Below, piece after piece: positions 18,957-25,898 of a stretch of DNA of 64,000 bases. The stretch spans positions 1 to 64,000 of the forward strand of contig NZ_SCNL01000016.1 in assembly GCF_005502745.1 (NCBI RefSeq), read 5' to 3'. The translations under genes and the position numbers were made by a program. The stretch comes from Sphingomonas sp. 3P27F8 (lineage in GTDB: Bacteria > Pseudomonadota > Alphaproteobacteria > Sphingomonadales > Sphingomonadaceae). The notes beneath the pieces were generated by a model. That model worked only from the letters and a program-made list of their open reading frames with translations. It was not told where the DNA came from and made no database searches. Positions within the stretch are counted from its first letter, which is position 1. Every line of letters starts with the position of its first letter.

Positions 18957-19631
18957 ATGCACAAGGCACTGTTCGTAGGCATTGAAGCCGGGCCGACCCA
19001 CCAGGAAGATGCCGCTGAATTCCTCCGGGGTGCGCTGGAGCCGGTCGAGCATGAGCAGGACACGCGGCACTGGTACGCGCTGCGCTTTGGCCCCGCCGAC
19101 TTCGCCATCTTCGATACCTTCCCCGGCAATGCCGGCCGGCTGAAGCATCTGTTCGGCACGGTCGGCCGGGCGCTGGTCGTGAAGACCTTCACCATCCTCA
19201 ACGGATTGCCGGAGATCGAGCCGGCCGACATCCTCGCCCTCAAGGTGCCGGCGGCGGACGCCCTGCCGCGCTTGGCCCTGCATGTTCCGCTTGAAGCACG
19301 GGACGGTGCGGAGGAAGAGGTTGCCCGCTTCCTCCAAGGAGCCCGATCGGCCGTGGAGCGGGAGCCTGGCACCCTGTCGTGGTACGCTCTGCGTCTCGGA
19401 AAGACTCGGTTCGCCATCCTCGATACCTTCGCCGACGAGGCAGGGCGCGAGACGCATCTGTCGGGCGAAATCGGCACGGCGCTATCCGGAAGCGCTGCTT
19501 CGCTGTTCGCCGAGCCTCCCCAGATCCACCGCGCACAAATCTTGGCGTTCAAGATTGCATCCGCTGGTGATGAGGAGAGGACGAGCAGGAACACGTCGGT
19601 CGCGCGGCCCCTTGAGAGAGGGACAGTCTGA
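18957..19631 (+). CDS. Tandem antibiotic-biosynthesis-monooxygenase-like (ABM) domain protein
   Basis: The 224 residues contain two copies of a roughly 100-residue dimeric alpha/beta-barrel domain. Copy one (about 1-98) has DTRHWYALRFGPADFAIFDTF, and copy two (about 104-205) has GTLSWYALRLGKTRFAILDTF. The matching W-Y-A-L-R and F-A-I-x-D-T-F blocks show an internal duplication, giving a barrel within one chain. Single-domain relatives include quinol monooxygenases and many uncharacterised proteins. An AAGGAG site precedes the ATG. The substrate is unknown. Confidence 0.72.
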   Translation: MHKALFVGIEAGPTHQEDAAEFLRGALEPVEHEQDTRHWYALRFGPADFAIFDTFPGNAGRLKHLFGTVGRALVVKTFTILNGLPEIEPADILALKVPAADALPRLALHVPLEARDGAEEEVARFLQGARSAVEREPGTLSWYALRLGKTRFAILDTFADEAGRETHLSGEIGTALSGSAASLFAEPPQIHRAQILAFKIASAGDEERTSRNTSVARPLERGTV

Positions 19632-19777
19632 TGGACACGAAGCAGAAGGTGCTCGTTGGAGCGGCCGTCGCCAGCACCGCGGCAGCCGGGGCCGCGTTCG
19701 CGTTCAAGTCCGCGGGCACGGATTCGAAGCTCACCAAGGTCGCGTGTCCGCCGTCAGCACCAATGGCACAGATTTGA
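19631..19777 (+). pseudogene. Truncated gene start with signal-like N-terminus
   Basis: The start codon overlaps the stop of the preceding gene (TGATG). The product begins MDTKQKVLVGAAVASTAAAG, an alanine-rich signal or membrane segment, and runs only 48 residues before ending just at the border of the IS3-like remnant. It therefore looks like the 5' end of an exported or membrane protein gene disrupted by the insertion. I do not recognise the family. Confidence 0.45.
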
Positions 19778-19870
19778 GGTTGTGATTTAAGGAGGATCTG
19801 GGCTTCGTCGTAGTGACGAAGGAACGAAGATGAAGCCCAGATCCTCCAATGTAAAATCGCCCGCCAAGGC
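19778..19870 (+). mobile_element. IS3-family remnant (left end and orfA start)
   Basis: A perfect 16-bp inverted repeat (19791-19806 and 19832-19847) overlaps a start codon at 19830. From there the frame reads MKPRSSNVKSPAKASAERVV, which resembles the N-terminus of IS3-family orfA proteins (usually followed by KDIRRxTRKxYSAEEK). The homology stops at about 19870. The hairpin sits over the presumptive start and may hide the ribosome-binding site. Confidence 0.5.
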
Positions 19871-20110
19871 CTCAGCAGAGCGGGTAGTGAACCGTGGATT
19901 TGAGGGATGCACAGCTCCCTGGGGTCGATTGTCGTTAGCGGCAAACCATTGAACATCGGGTATGGTCAGTTCCGTCCGCTCACGGACGTGCTGATCGGAA
20001 AAGCGCTCTCTACCGCCACAAGCGGTGTAGAGGGCGACTAGGTGCTTGGTCGCAAGATCCTTCTCCAAGCTGCGGGCACCCGCAATTTGGGCGAAGCTCG
20101 ATCGCCCCAA
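19787..20110 (-). CDS. Hypothetical protein, probably chimeric at its C-terminus
   Basis: The open frame of 107 residues begins MGRSSFAQIAGARSLEKDLA and contains LTIPDVQWFAANDNRPQG. The last 30 residues are read from the opposite strand of the IS3-like remnant, so the genuine gene ends upstream of about 19870. I do not recognise the N-terminal part. It could be a real small gene truncated by the insertion, or spurious. Confidence 0.3.
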   Translation of the reverse strand: MGRSSFAQIAGARSLEKDLATKHLVALYTACGGRERFSDQHVRERTELTIPDVQWFAANDNRPQGAVHPSNPRFTTRSAEALAGDFTLEDLGFIFVPSSLRRSPDPP

Positions 20111-20260
20111 TAGGGAGCCGTAGCGCTCAGGGCTGACGCGCTTCAGAAGCCAACAACACGGCGTGCGTCATGCACTATAGTCAGCCGGCGGGCGTGGTGC
20201 GTCGCACCCCGTGCTCGACGGAGACGACAGCGCTTCGCAACGCCTACGGAGTGCGGTGAT

Positions 20261-20740
20261 ATGAGGGTCGCGGTGTGGTCGGTAGCGGGATTGCTGCTAG
20301 TGTCCTGCTCGCCGAACGCACCGCAACCCGAGGTCCCGGCCGGCTGGAAGTCGGTCGGGATCCCTTCGTGCTGCACGGTCGCCATTCCATCAGATGCGAC
20401 TCTGAAGGCGGGAAAGGACCCGGTAGACGATCCGGTGTTCCTGCTGCGCGGGCCGGGCTACGAAGGCATGTTCACAGTGACAGGCCGAGGATCGGCGCTG
20501 CCGATCGCGAGCTCCGGGACCAACTACAAAGCGGATCAGCTCACGCTCGACGGCCGCCCCGCAGGCGTAGCTTCCTACCGTGTCGCCGACCCGAACTATC
20601 CCGAGCGCCGCAGCCTTCTGTGGACGTTTGCTGGGCGGAACGACGGATCGGGGAAGAACCTGGTGCTTGATCTTTCCTGCAAGGAAACGGGTTGTGCCGT
20701 ATTCCTGCCTATGATCGGCTCCCTCGACGCAAAACCATGA
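20261..20740 (+). CDS. Putative lipoprotein
   Basis: The 159-residue protein has an N-terminal signal with a lipobox (LLLVSC, lipidated Cys near residue 16), so it should be anchored in the envelope. The mature part contains GWKSVGIPSCCTVAIPSDAT, DDPVFLLRGPGYEGMF and a late Cys pair (CKETGC). I recognise no domain. The upstream 150 bp has no gene and presumably holds the promoter. Confidence 0.6.
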   Translation: MRVAVWSVAGLLLVSCSPNAPQPEVPAGWKSVGIPSCCTVAIPSDATLKAGKDPVDDPVFLLRGPGYEGMFTVTGRGSALPIASSGTNYKADQLTLDGRPAGVASYRVADPNYPERRSLLWTFAGRNDGSGKNLVLDLSCKETGCAVFLPMIGSLDAKP

Positions 20741-20762
20741 ATACTCGCTGCCTTATGGGTCA

Positions 20763-20885
20763 ATGCCGACCGGGAAGCCGATCCGGCTTGTCGGCCGGCT
20801 GGAGCGTTCGTTATGGGGCGACGACGACTTTGGCCGGTTCCAGCTAGACGACGCCGCGGTCATCGCAGTCGACGGGCCACGTTGA
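20763..20885 (+). CDS. Small ORF resembling a fragment of a DUF5818-like protein
   Basis: A 40-residue frame encodes MPTGKPIRLVGRLERSLWGD and ends FQLDDAAVIAVDGPR. The pattern of a short beta-strand (RLVGRLER) followed by a L-D-D-G/A-x-x-W/I strand recalls small DUF5818-type proteins common in sphingomonads, but the second half is missing. It may be a gene remnant. Confidence 0.3.
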   Translation: MPTGKPIRLVGRLERSLWGDDDFGRFQLDDAAVIAVDGPR

Positions 20886-21381
20886 GGCGGGCCCGGCTGG
20901 GCCGAAGGTCGAGCCCACGGGTTGGGTAGGCGGGATAACGACGCAGCCGCTACGATCGGGGCGGTTCCTTTATACCGGCTGGGGCATGAAGAGAATCCTA
21001 TCCCGACCATTGATCCCATTCGGGACGGTCGCGGCCAGCGCGCTTCGACTGGTTCAGTCGTAAACGTATATCTGTGCCCGCTCTATGCGCCACCCGCTGT
21101 TCGCAAAAGCCTTCCTTTCTGACGACCTTGCCGGCGGGCCATGACCGCACCGCATTTCTGCTGCCCGCCGCTTGTCAGAACTGTTCTGAAAACGTGCTTC
21201 GCAAAAGCGTCTGCCGGCGACGGGTTTGGAGAACCCACTGGTAGAAAGCGTGAGCACGACGCCTCGTTTGCAAGCAGCGCCGGATAATGGCGAGCACACT
21301 GGCAGATAATTTGAGCAGGTTGCCACGCGCCAGTGGCAGATAGCGTGAGCAGAAAATCTGGCTGTTTGCGAGCAGGCGCCG
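20886..21381. repeat. Gene-poor stretch with repeated 18-bp motifs, likely end of a lost IS
   Basis: No convincing gene is present. The motif TGGCAGATAnnnTGAGCAG occurs at 21300-21318 and 21334-21352, with weaker copies at 21239-21257 and about 21281-21297. All face the same way, with irregular spacing. Such repeats near an end recall IS21-type termini, where several copies bind the transposase, but no istAB gene remains. The neighbouring response regulator gene is cut near 21400, consistent with an insertion border there. Confidence 0.4.
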
Positions 21382-21675
21382 TTATGATTGCAAGCGCCTA
21401 CAGATATTGCCGCTGGCGATCACGATCTCGATCCAGGGCCAGTGCTGTGCGACATGACGCGCCAGCGCAAAGCCGTTGATCGATCCCGGCATCTCGACAT
21501 CGGAGAACAGCAGGATGGTGTTGTCGGCCTGCTCCTCCAGCAGCACGATCGCGGTATCGCCGTCCATCGCCTCATGACAGCGAAAGCCGGCGTCCTCCAG
21601 GATCAGCGTCATGTCCATCAGGATGATCGGGACGTCATCGACCGCGAGCGCGAAAGGTACGGTCGACGTGTTCAT
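21382..21675 (-). pseudogene. Response-regulator receiver domain, 3'-truncated
   Basis: Starting at the ATG at 21675, the frame reads MNTSTVPFALAVDDVPIILM and continues through LLFSDVEMPGSINGFALARH to IEIVIASG, a CheY-like receiver with the acidic pair (DD) and the phospho-acceptor Asp in FSDVEMPG. It breaks after IASGNI, before the conserved lysine and the last strand/helix, coinciding with the repeat region at its 3' side. It is therefore probably non-functional. The intact relatives are stand-alone receivers of about 120-130 residues. Confidence 0.75.
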
Positions 21676-21775
21676 CACCTCTACAACCGCCTGTATCCAT
21701 AATCGCTCCCGCGACCGGCACGATGCTGCCGCCAAATCGTTGATGGCCTGACGGAAATTCGAGGGAGAACATCGA

Positions 21776-22084
21776 ATGCGTAGCCTGGTTGCTGTGTTCA
21801 CGGTCGGGATATTCGCGATCGCGACCCCTGCCGGCGCGCAGGACATGCCCGGCGCAGTCGATCTGGGCGCGCAAGCGCGCACCCAGGTTCAGTCAGCGAC
21901 TGCTCGTGGCTATGCCGAACGGGGCGGGGCGGCGACCGCGCGAGGTCCGAACGGGGTGCCACTGTCCGCTCGCGCGAAAAGCTATTGCGACAGCTATTCC
22001 GCACGGTTGCGCCAGTACGGCGCGAAGGATGGGCGAGTGATGAAGCTGGCAGCGGCCTGCCGGCAGGCAGGCTATCGCTATTGA
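21776..22084 (+). CDS. Small secreted protein, hypothetical
   Basis: The 102-residue product has a clear signal peptide (MRSLVAVFTVGIFAIATPAGAQ, cleavage expected after AGA or AQ). The mature part is Gly/Ala-rich and ends with two conserved-looking Cys (KSYCDSYS and AAACRQAGYRY) that could form a disulfide in the periplasm. No known domain is recognised. It is convergent with umuC, with a 2-bp gap. Confidence 0.65.
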   Translation: MRSLVAVFTVGIFAIATPAGAQDMPGAVDLGAQARTQVQSATARGYAERGGAATARGPNGVPLSARAKSYCDSYSARLRQYGAKDGRVMKLAAACRQAGYRY

Positions 22085-22086
22085 TC

Positions 22087-23346
22087 TCACCGCGCGATCG
22101 GCACCTGATCGATCCGCGTGGTCCAGGACGGGCTCTTGAAAGCACGCTTGGTGTCGTAGCTCTTCTGGCCAAAGCCCTCGGAGGCAAGCCGCATCGTGTT
22201 GCGGCCGAACCGCCCGTTGAGCCCGTCGATCGCGGCGAGCAGGGCAGGGGATCGCGGATCGGGCACCGCGAACAGGTCGGCCTGGTGCGCGGTCATCGGC
22301 TCCAGCCCCTCGAGCATGACGCCGCACTTGGTGTAGACGCCGCCAGTTTCGTACATGACATCCGCCATGCGGCCCGCCATACCGCCGATCACGCGCGGAT
22401 CATTGGTCGCCGGCGACAGCCGCGCTATGCGCGAGGCGGACGGCGCGTTGGGCTTGAACCGGCTTCCGTGGGCAAAGGCGATCAGGCGGGTGGCAGCGAG
22501 ATCCTGCGCGCGGATCTTCTCGGCCGCGCGGACCGCGCGGCGCACCATCGCCTCGCGCAGCGCCGCGACCTCGCGCACCGGCTCACCGAAGCAGCGGGTC
22601 ACCGCGGTCGCCTTGGACGGGGGCGGCTCCGGCTCGAAATCGGTGCATTCGACGCCGTTCAGCTCGCGCACGAGCCGCTCCAGCACCACCGTCCCCACGT
22701 CGCGCGCGACCTCCGGGGGGAGGGCGGCAAGATCGGCCGTCGTCCTGACGCAGAGCGGTCGCAGCCGCTCGGTCATCGCTCGCGCGATGCCCCAGACCTC
22801 CTCGACCGGCCATTGCGCGAACAGGCGCCGCCGCAGCTCGATGTCGTGCAGGTCGACCACGCCCTTCCAGACCTTCTCCGACGCCTTGGCGAGGGCGTTG
22901 GCAACCTTGCTCAGCGTCCGGGTCGGGCCAAGCCCGATGCGGATCGGCAGGCCCGTCGCACGCTTGACGGCCGCGATCACGCGGTGCGCGGCCGCCACGT
23001 CGCCCAGGCCGTTCGGGAGCACCGGCAGGCGAAAGAACGATTCGTCGATCGAGTACACCTCGACCGTGCAACTGTGCTCGGCGAGGACCTGATTGAAGCG
23101 ACGATTCATGTCGGCATACAATTCGTAGGAACTGCTGCGGTATTGGATGCCATGCTCGCGGACGATATCACGAATCTTGAACATCGGCGCACCCATCTTG
23201 ATGTGCAGCGCCTTGGCCTCCTCGGAGCGCGCGATGGCGCAGCCGTCCCCGTTACTCAGCACGATGAGCGGTTTATCGCGCAGCGACGGGTCGAATACCC
23301 TCTCCGACGAGCAATAGAAGTTGGAGACGTCAGCGATCGCCCACAT
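22087..23346 (-). CDS. umuC: Y-family DNA polymerase, UmuC-like (Pol V catalytic subunit)
   Basis: From the ATG giving MWAIADVSNFYCSSERVF the protein has 419 residues, the normal UmuC length. The metal-binding Asp is in ADVSNFYCSSER, the second acidic site is YSIDESFF near 105, and the fingers motif YRSSSYELYADM is intact. The HhH segment EEVWGIARAMTERL and the little-finger region follow, with a beta-clamp-binding motif QADLF near the end. It performs translesion synthesis with processed UmuD. It starts 5 bp after umuD ends, forming an operon behind the LexA box at 23821. Confidence 0.93.
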   Translation of the reverse strand: MWAIADVSNFYCSSERVFDPSLRDKPLIVLSNGDGCAIARSEEAKALHIKMGAPMFKIRDIVREHGIQYRSSSYELYADMNRRFNQVLAEHSCTVEVYSIDESFFRLPVLPNGLGDVAAAHRVIAAVKRATGLPIRIGLGPTRTLSKVANALAKASEKVWKGVVDLHDIELRRRLFAQWPVEEVWGIARAMTERLRPLCVRTTADLAALPPEVARDVGTVVLERLVRELNGVECTDFEPEPPPSKATAVTRCFGEPVREVAALREAMVRRAVRAAEKIRAQDLAATRLIAFAHGSRFKPNAPSASRIARLSPATNDPRVIGGMAGRMADVMYETGGVYTKCGVMLEGLEPMTAHQADLFAVPDPRSPALLAAIDGLNGRFGRNTMRLASEGFGQKSYDTKRAFKSPSWTTRIDQVPIAR

Positions 23347-23351
23347 GGCGG

Positions 23352-23798
23352 TCAGCCCTGCAGGTTGCGCACGGAGGCGCGGACGACGCCCCACACTTCG
23401 ACACTCTCATCCGCGATCACCGCGTCGTAGCGCATCCGCGCGTTGCGGGCCTCGAGGACCGGCTTGCCGTCGCGCCAGACCAACTGGCGGATCACGAAGC
23501 CCCCGTCGACCACGGCGATGACGATGCGGCCGCTAACCGGCGTGGCGTCGCGATCGACCACCACCACGTCGTCATCATAGATTCCAGCGTCGATCATGGA
23601 CTGTCCGCTGACCCGGAACACGAAGCTGGCGGCGCGGTCGAGGCGCAGCAGCGCCACGAGATCGATCGCGGTTTCCTCCCAGTCCTGGGCAGGCGAGGGG
23701 AAGCCAGCGCCGGCCGCGCTCACCACCCTCAGGCGAAACGCTGGCGGCAGATCGGCGATCGGCATCGGTTGGGACAGGGGAATCACACACGCGGACAT
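23352..23798 (-). CDS. umuD: UmuD-like S24 protease subunit of Pol V, catalytic Lys replaced
   Basis: The 148-residue protein (start at the ATG giving MSACVIPL) has the self-cleavage site AGFPSPAQDWEE and the serine nucleophile in VSGQSMIDAG, aligning with Ser60 of E. coli UmuD. At the general-base position, E. coli UmuD reads DGEFTVKKL with Lys97; this protein reads DGGFVIRQL, so the lysine is Arg. That change should impair or alter autocleavage. The gene is directly upstream of umuC and just downstream of a LexA box, so it is SOS-controlled. Confidence 0.88.
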   Translation of the reverse strand: MSACVIPLSQPMPIADLPPAFRLRVVSAAGAGFPSPAQDWEETAIDLVALLRLDRAASFVFRVSGQSMIDAGIYDDDVVVVDRDATPVSGRIVIAVVDGGFVIRQLVWRDGKPVLEARNARMRYDAVIADESVEVWGVVRASVRNLQG

Positions 23799-23820
23799 GC
23801 GCGCATGATATGCTGGATAA

Positions 23821-23835
23821 GAACATGAAGGGAAC
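23821..23835. promoter_or_regulatory. LexA (SOS) box upstream of umuDC
   Basis: GAAC-N7-GAAC lies 23 bp upstream of the umuD start; its complement is the alphaproteobacterial LexA operator GTTC-N7-GTTC. It sits between umuD and the divergent HNH-like gene at 23882 and could repress both. Confidence 0.8.
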
Positions 23836-23881
23836 GAGATTTTCCTTTTGTTCTCATTTCGCATGACTCATAGAGTCATGG

Positions 23882-24331
23882 ATGCCGATCCGCCCCGAAA
23901 ACCGCTGGCTGTACCCGATCGACTGGCCGCTGCTGTCGGACCAGATCCGGTTCGTGCGGGCAGGAGGGCGCTGCGAACGCTGCCGGCGACCGCATCTTCG
24001 GCACGTCGCGCATCTGGGCGATGGGCGCTGGTGGGATAGCGAAGCGCGATGCTGGCGATCGGGAGAGGGGCGACGGGTGAAGGTCGGCGACCTCTTCGCG
24101 CTCGACGTCGTGCGGATCACCTATGTCGTGCTGGCCTGCGCGCATCTGGATCATGATCCTGGCAATAGCGCGCCGCGCAATCTCGCCGCGCTATGCCAGC
24201 GATGTCACATGCTCCACGATGCCGAGGAGCATCGCTGGCAACGCTGGTGGAATGCGTTTCGGCTGCGCGCGCTGCAGGATCTTTACGAAGATCCGCGACA
24301 CGCTCGCGCGCGAGAACGACGGCGCGGCTAA
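23882..24331 (+). CDS. HNH/zinc-finger-like protein
   Basis: The 149 residues contain two Cys pairs (CERCRRPH near 32 and CQRCHMLHD near 104) and a central histidine segment ACAHLDHDPGNSAPRNLAAL, matching the layout of HNH nucleases: first Cys pair, beta-hairpin His-Asn region, second Cys pair followed by His. The expected HNH core would be AHLDHD...NLAALCQRCH. It is divergent from umuD across the LexA box, so SOS induction is plausible. Nuclease activity is inferred. Confidence 0.7.
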   Translation: MPIRPENRWLYPIDWPLLSDQIRFVRAGGRCERCRRPHLRHVAHLGDGRWWDSEARCWRSGEGRRVKVGDLFALDVVRITYVVLACAHLDHDPGNSAPRNLAALCQRCHMLHDAEEHRWQRWWNAFRLRALQDLYEDPRHARARERRRG

Positions 24332-24510
24332 CTCGCGACTGACTGGCAAGCCTTAGCTGCGAAAAAGCCACGTCAGTCTCTGCAAGAACGATGCCGGAAA
24401 TCTGCTAAGCCATTGATTTAACATAAGATATATTATCGAACAAAACAGGAACGTGGCTTGTGCCGGGTCGGCAACAGCGGCTTAACCAGCGGCCGAACTC
24501 TTAACTTGGC
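24332..24510. promoter_or_regulatory. Intergenic region with an orphan LexA-like site
   Basis: Between convergent gene ends, a second GAAC-N7-GAAC occurs at 24438-24452 in an AT-rich patch (24410-24452). No gene starts next to it in either direction. It may be a chance match, since the 8 fixed bases are expected about twice per 64 kb on both orientations at even base composition, or it may drive a small transcript. Confidence 0.35.
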
Positions 24511-24690
24511 TCAATAGTCGAGGTTGCGTTTTTCCATCTGTGCGGCCGCGAGGTCCGCGACCGGACCAGCGCCTTCGGCCAGCTCGTAGATCGCTATCAC
24601 AGCCCTGTCGTCGAGACGCTCGACCATTGCCTGGACCGCTGACCAGTTAGCCACGTCGAGCGCGACCGTCGTGCTTTCCTTACCGGACAC
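24511..24690 (-). CDS. Small hypothetical protein
   Basis: The frame from a GTG at 24690 encodes 59 residues ending AVIAIYELAEGAGPVADLAA, AQMEKRNLDY; an upstream ATG at 24705 is an alternative start. The start overlaps the stop of the preceding 50-residue gene, suggesting coupling. No domain is recognised. It is the last gene of a leftward group with HU and the SRAP gene. Confidence 0.45.
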   Translation of the reverse strand: MSGKESTTVALDVANWSAVQAMVERLDDRAVIAIYELAEGAGPVADLAAAQMEKRNLDY

Positions 24691-24832
24691 GGCGATCGGC
24701 CGCATCAGCCATCTTCGACCAGCGATCGGCCGAATGCAGCATACGGTCCCGAGCATGGGGGAGAACGAGCTGCTGCGCCTCGGCAAGATCGGCCGCTGCC
24801 CTCGCGCGGTAGTCGGCTGCGGTATCGGCCAT
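24680..24832 (-). CDS. Small helical hypothetical protein
   Basis: A 50-residue frame begins MADTAADYRARAAADLAEAQ and continues with RDRMLHSADRWSKMADAADR. The alanine-rich amphipathic helices and the A-D-R-W-x-x-M-A-D segment recall small uncharacterised proteins frequent in sphingomonads. It lies 47 bp downstream of HU on the same strand. Function unknown. Confidence 0.5.
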   Translation of the reverse strand: MADTAADYRARAAADLAEAQQLVLPHARDRMLHSADRWSKMADAADRRVR

Positions 24833-24879
24833 GAAGTCCCCTCAGTTTAGGCCAGCGTTCTAAAACCCTGGCCCGTTTA

Positions 24880-25161
24880 TCACTTGCCGTTCATCCGATC
24901 GCGGACCGCCTTCGCCGGCGCGAACGTCAGCTTGCGTGACGCCGCGATCGTGATCGCCTCGCCCGTCGACGGGTTGCGCCCCTGGCGCTCTGGGGTGTCC
25001 TTCAGCTTGAACTTGCCGAACCCGTTGAGGCTGACTTCCTCGCCGGTCGCGACAGCCGCGGTGATGTTCGCAAGGATCGCATCGATGACCTTCCTGGCGT
25101 CCGCCTTTGCGAGGCCATGGGTATTGGAGAGCTGTTCGGCCAGATCGGATGTCGTCGTCAT
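24880..25161 (-). CDS. HU-family histone-like DNA-binding protein
   Basis: From the ATG giving MTTTSDLAEQL the product has 93 residues, normal for HU/IHF. The signature GEEVSLNGFGKFKLKDTPER and the DNA-wrapping arm QGRNPSTGEAITIAASRKL are complete, and the C-terminal helix is basic. It bends and compacts DNA as a dimer and can help recombination or repair. It follows the SRAP gene by 44 bp on the same strand. An upstream in-frame start would add 16 residues unlike the family. Confidence 0.92.
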   Translation of the reverse strand: MTTTSDLAEQLSNTHGLAKADARKVIDAILANITAAVATGEEVSLNGFGKFKLKDTPERQGRNPSTGEAITIAASRKLTFAPAKAVRDRMNGK

Positions 25162-25205
25162 GAACACGTCCCGGTGGTGAATGATTGGACCGGCCTTAGC
25201 CCGGT

Positions 25206-25871
25206 TCACGTCGCGCCGCCATCGGGAGTTGCCTCCTGCGCGCTCATCTCGCCCTCATAGGGGCGGACGAGCTTCAGGGCGTCTTCATAGCTGCCGTCGA
25301 GCCATGCCGTGAAATCGCGAGGGTGAAGGATCGCCGGCATTGCCTTGGGATGCCAGGGATCGACGGTGGCGTTGGGAGAGGTGGTGCAGAAGGCATAGGC
25401 ATCGCCGCGCTCGGTCGGCCGCCACAGACCGGCGAAGAAGGCGATGGGCTGGTCGGGCAGCGAAAACCACATCTGGCGGGGTTTGCCATCGTCGCCCTTC
25501 CCGCCCTCGGGATGCGGCTCGGCGAAGTGCGTGAACGGGACCAGGCAGCGCCGATCGGGATTGGCGATCGACGGCTTCCACATCGACGATGAGAGATACC
25601 GCGCATTGGTGACGAACTTGTCCAGCTTGACCGCCGGGTCGCGCTTGCTCGCTACCTTGGTCGGGAAGCCCCATTCCATCGCGATCGGCTCAAGCGGGCG
25701 GTTACCCTCCCCTGCCCGCCTGACGACCAGTCCGTAGCGCGCTGTCTTCTTGCCCGTCGGGAAGATCTCGCGCGGCACCGGGTAGGTCTCGTCCTCGGGA
25801 TAAGGCGGCTCGAAACCGACCGCCCGCGTCACCGCGGCCTGTTTGGCGCTCAGCCGATATCGGTTGCAGAT
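25206..25871 (-). CDS. SRAP (YedK/HMCES) abasic-site-shielding protein, apparent ATC start
   Basis: SRAP proteins cap abasic sites in single-stranded DNA by linking the lesion to Cys2, exposed after Met removal. Here the family N-terminus M-C-N-R-Y is read as ATC TGC AAC CGA TAT. An AAGGAG ribosome-binding site lies 8 bases before the ATC, and an in-frame TAG is 10 codons upstream with no ATG, GTG or TTG between. Downstream GTG (25832) would delete the catalytic Cys. Other active-site elements are present: TNARYL (Asn), THFAEPH (Glu) and AILHPRDF (His). From ATC the protein has 221 residues, the usual length. It sits near umuDC. Confidence 0.82.
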   Translation of the reverse strand: MCNRYRLSAKQAAVTRAVGFEPPYPEDETYPVPREIFPTGKKTARYGLVVRRAGEGNRPLEPIAMEWGFPTKVASKRDPAVKLDKFVTNARYLSSSMWKPSIANPDRRCLVPFTHFAEPHPEGGKGDDGKPRQMWFSLPDQPIAFFAGLWRPTERGDAYAFCTTSPNATVDPWHPKAMPAILHPRDFTAWLDGSYEDALKLVRPYEGEMSAQEATPDGGAT

Positions 25872-25898
25872 CGGTCCGGCTCCTTCATCGTGCCCAGG

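Noticed and set aside
18675..19457. 260-codon minus-strand frame spanning the aldo/keto reductase remnant and the ABM gene
   Set aside because: Only the last 60 codons resemble a real protein (the reductase remnant); the rest is antisense to the ABM gene.
21239..21352. CRISPR-like array
   Set aside because: The copies are imperfect, irregularly spaced and too few; no cas genes are near.
21985..23430. 481-codon plus-strand frame opposite umuC
   Set aside because: Shadow of umuC; composition is Arg/Gly/His-rich and no motif is recognisable.
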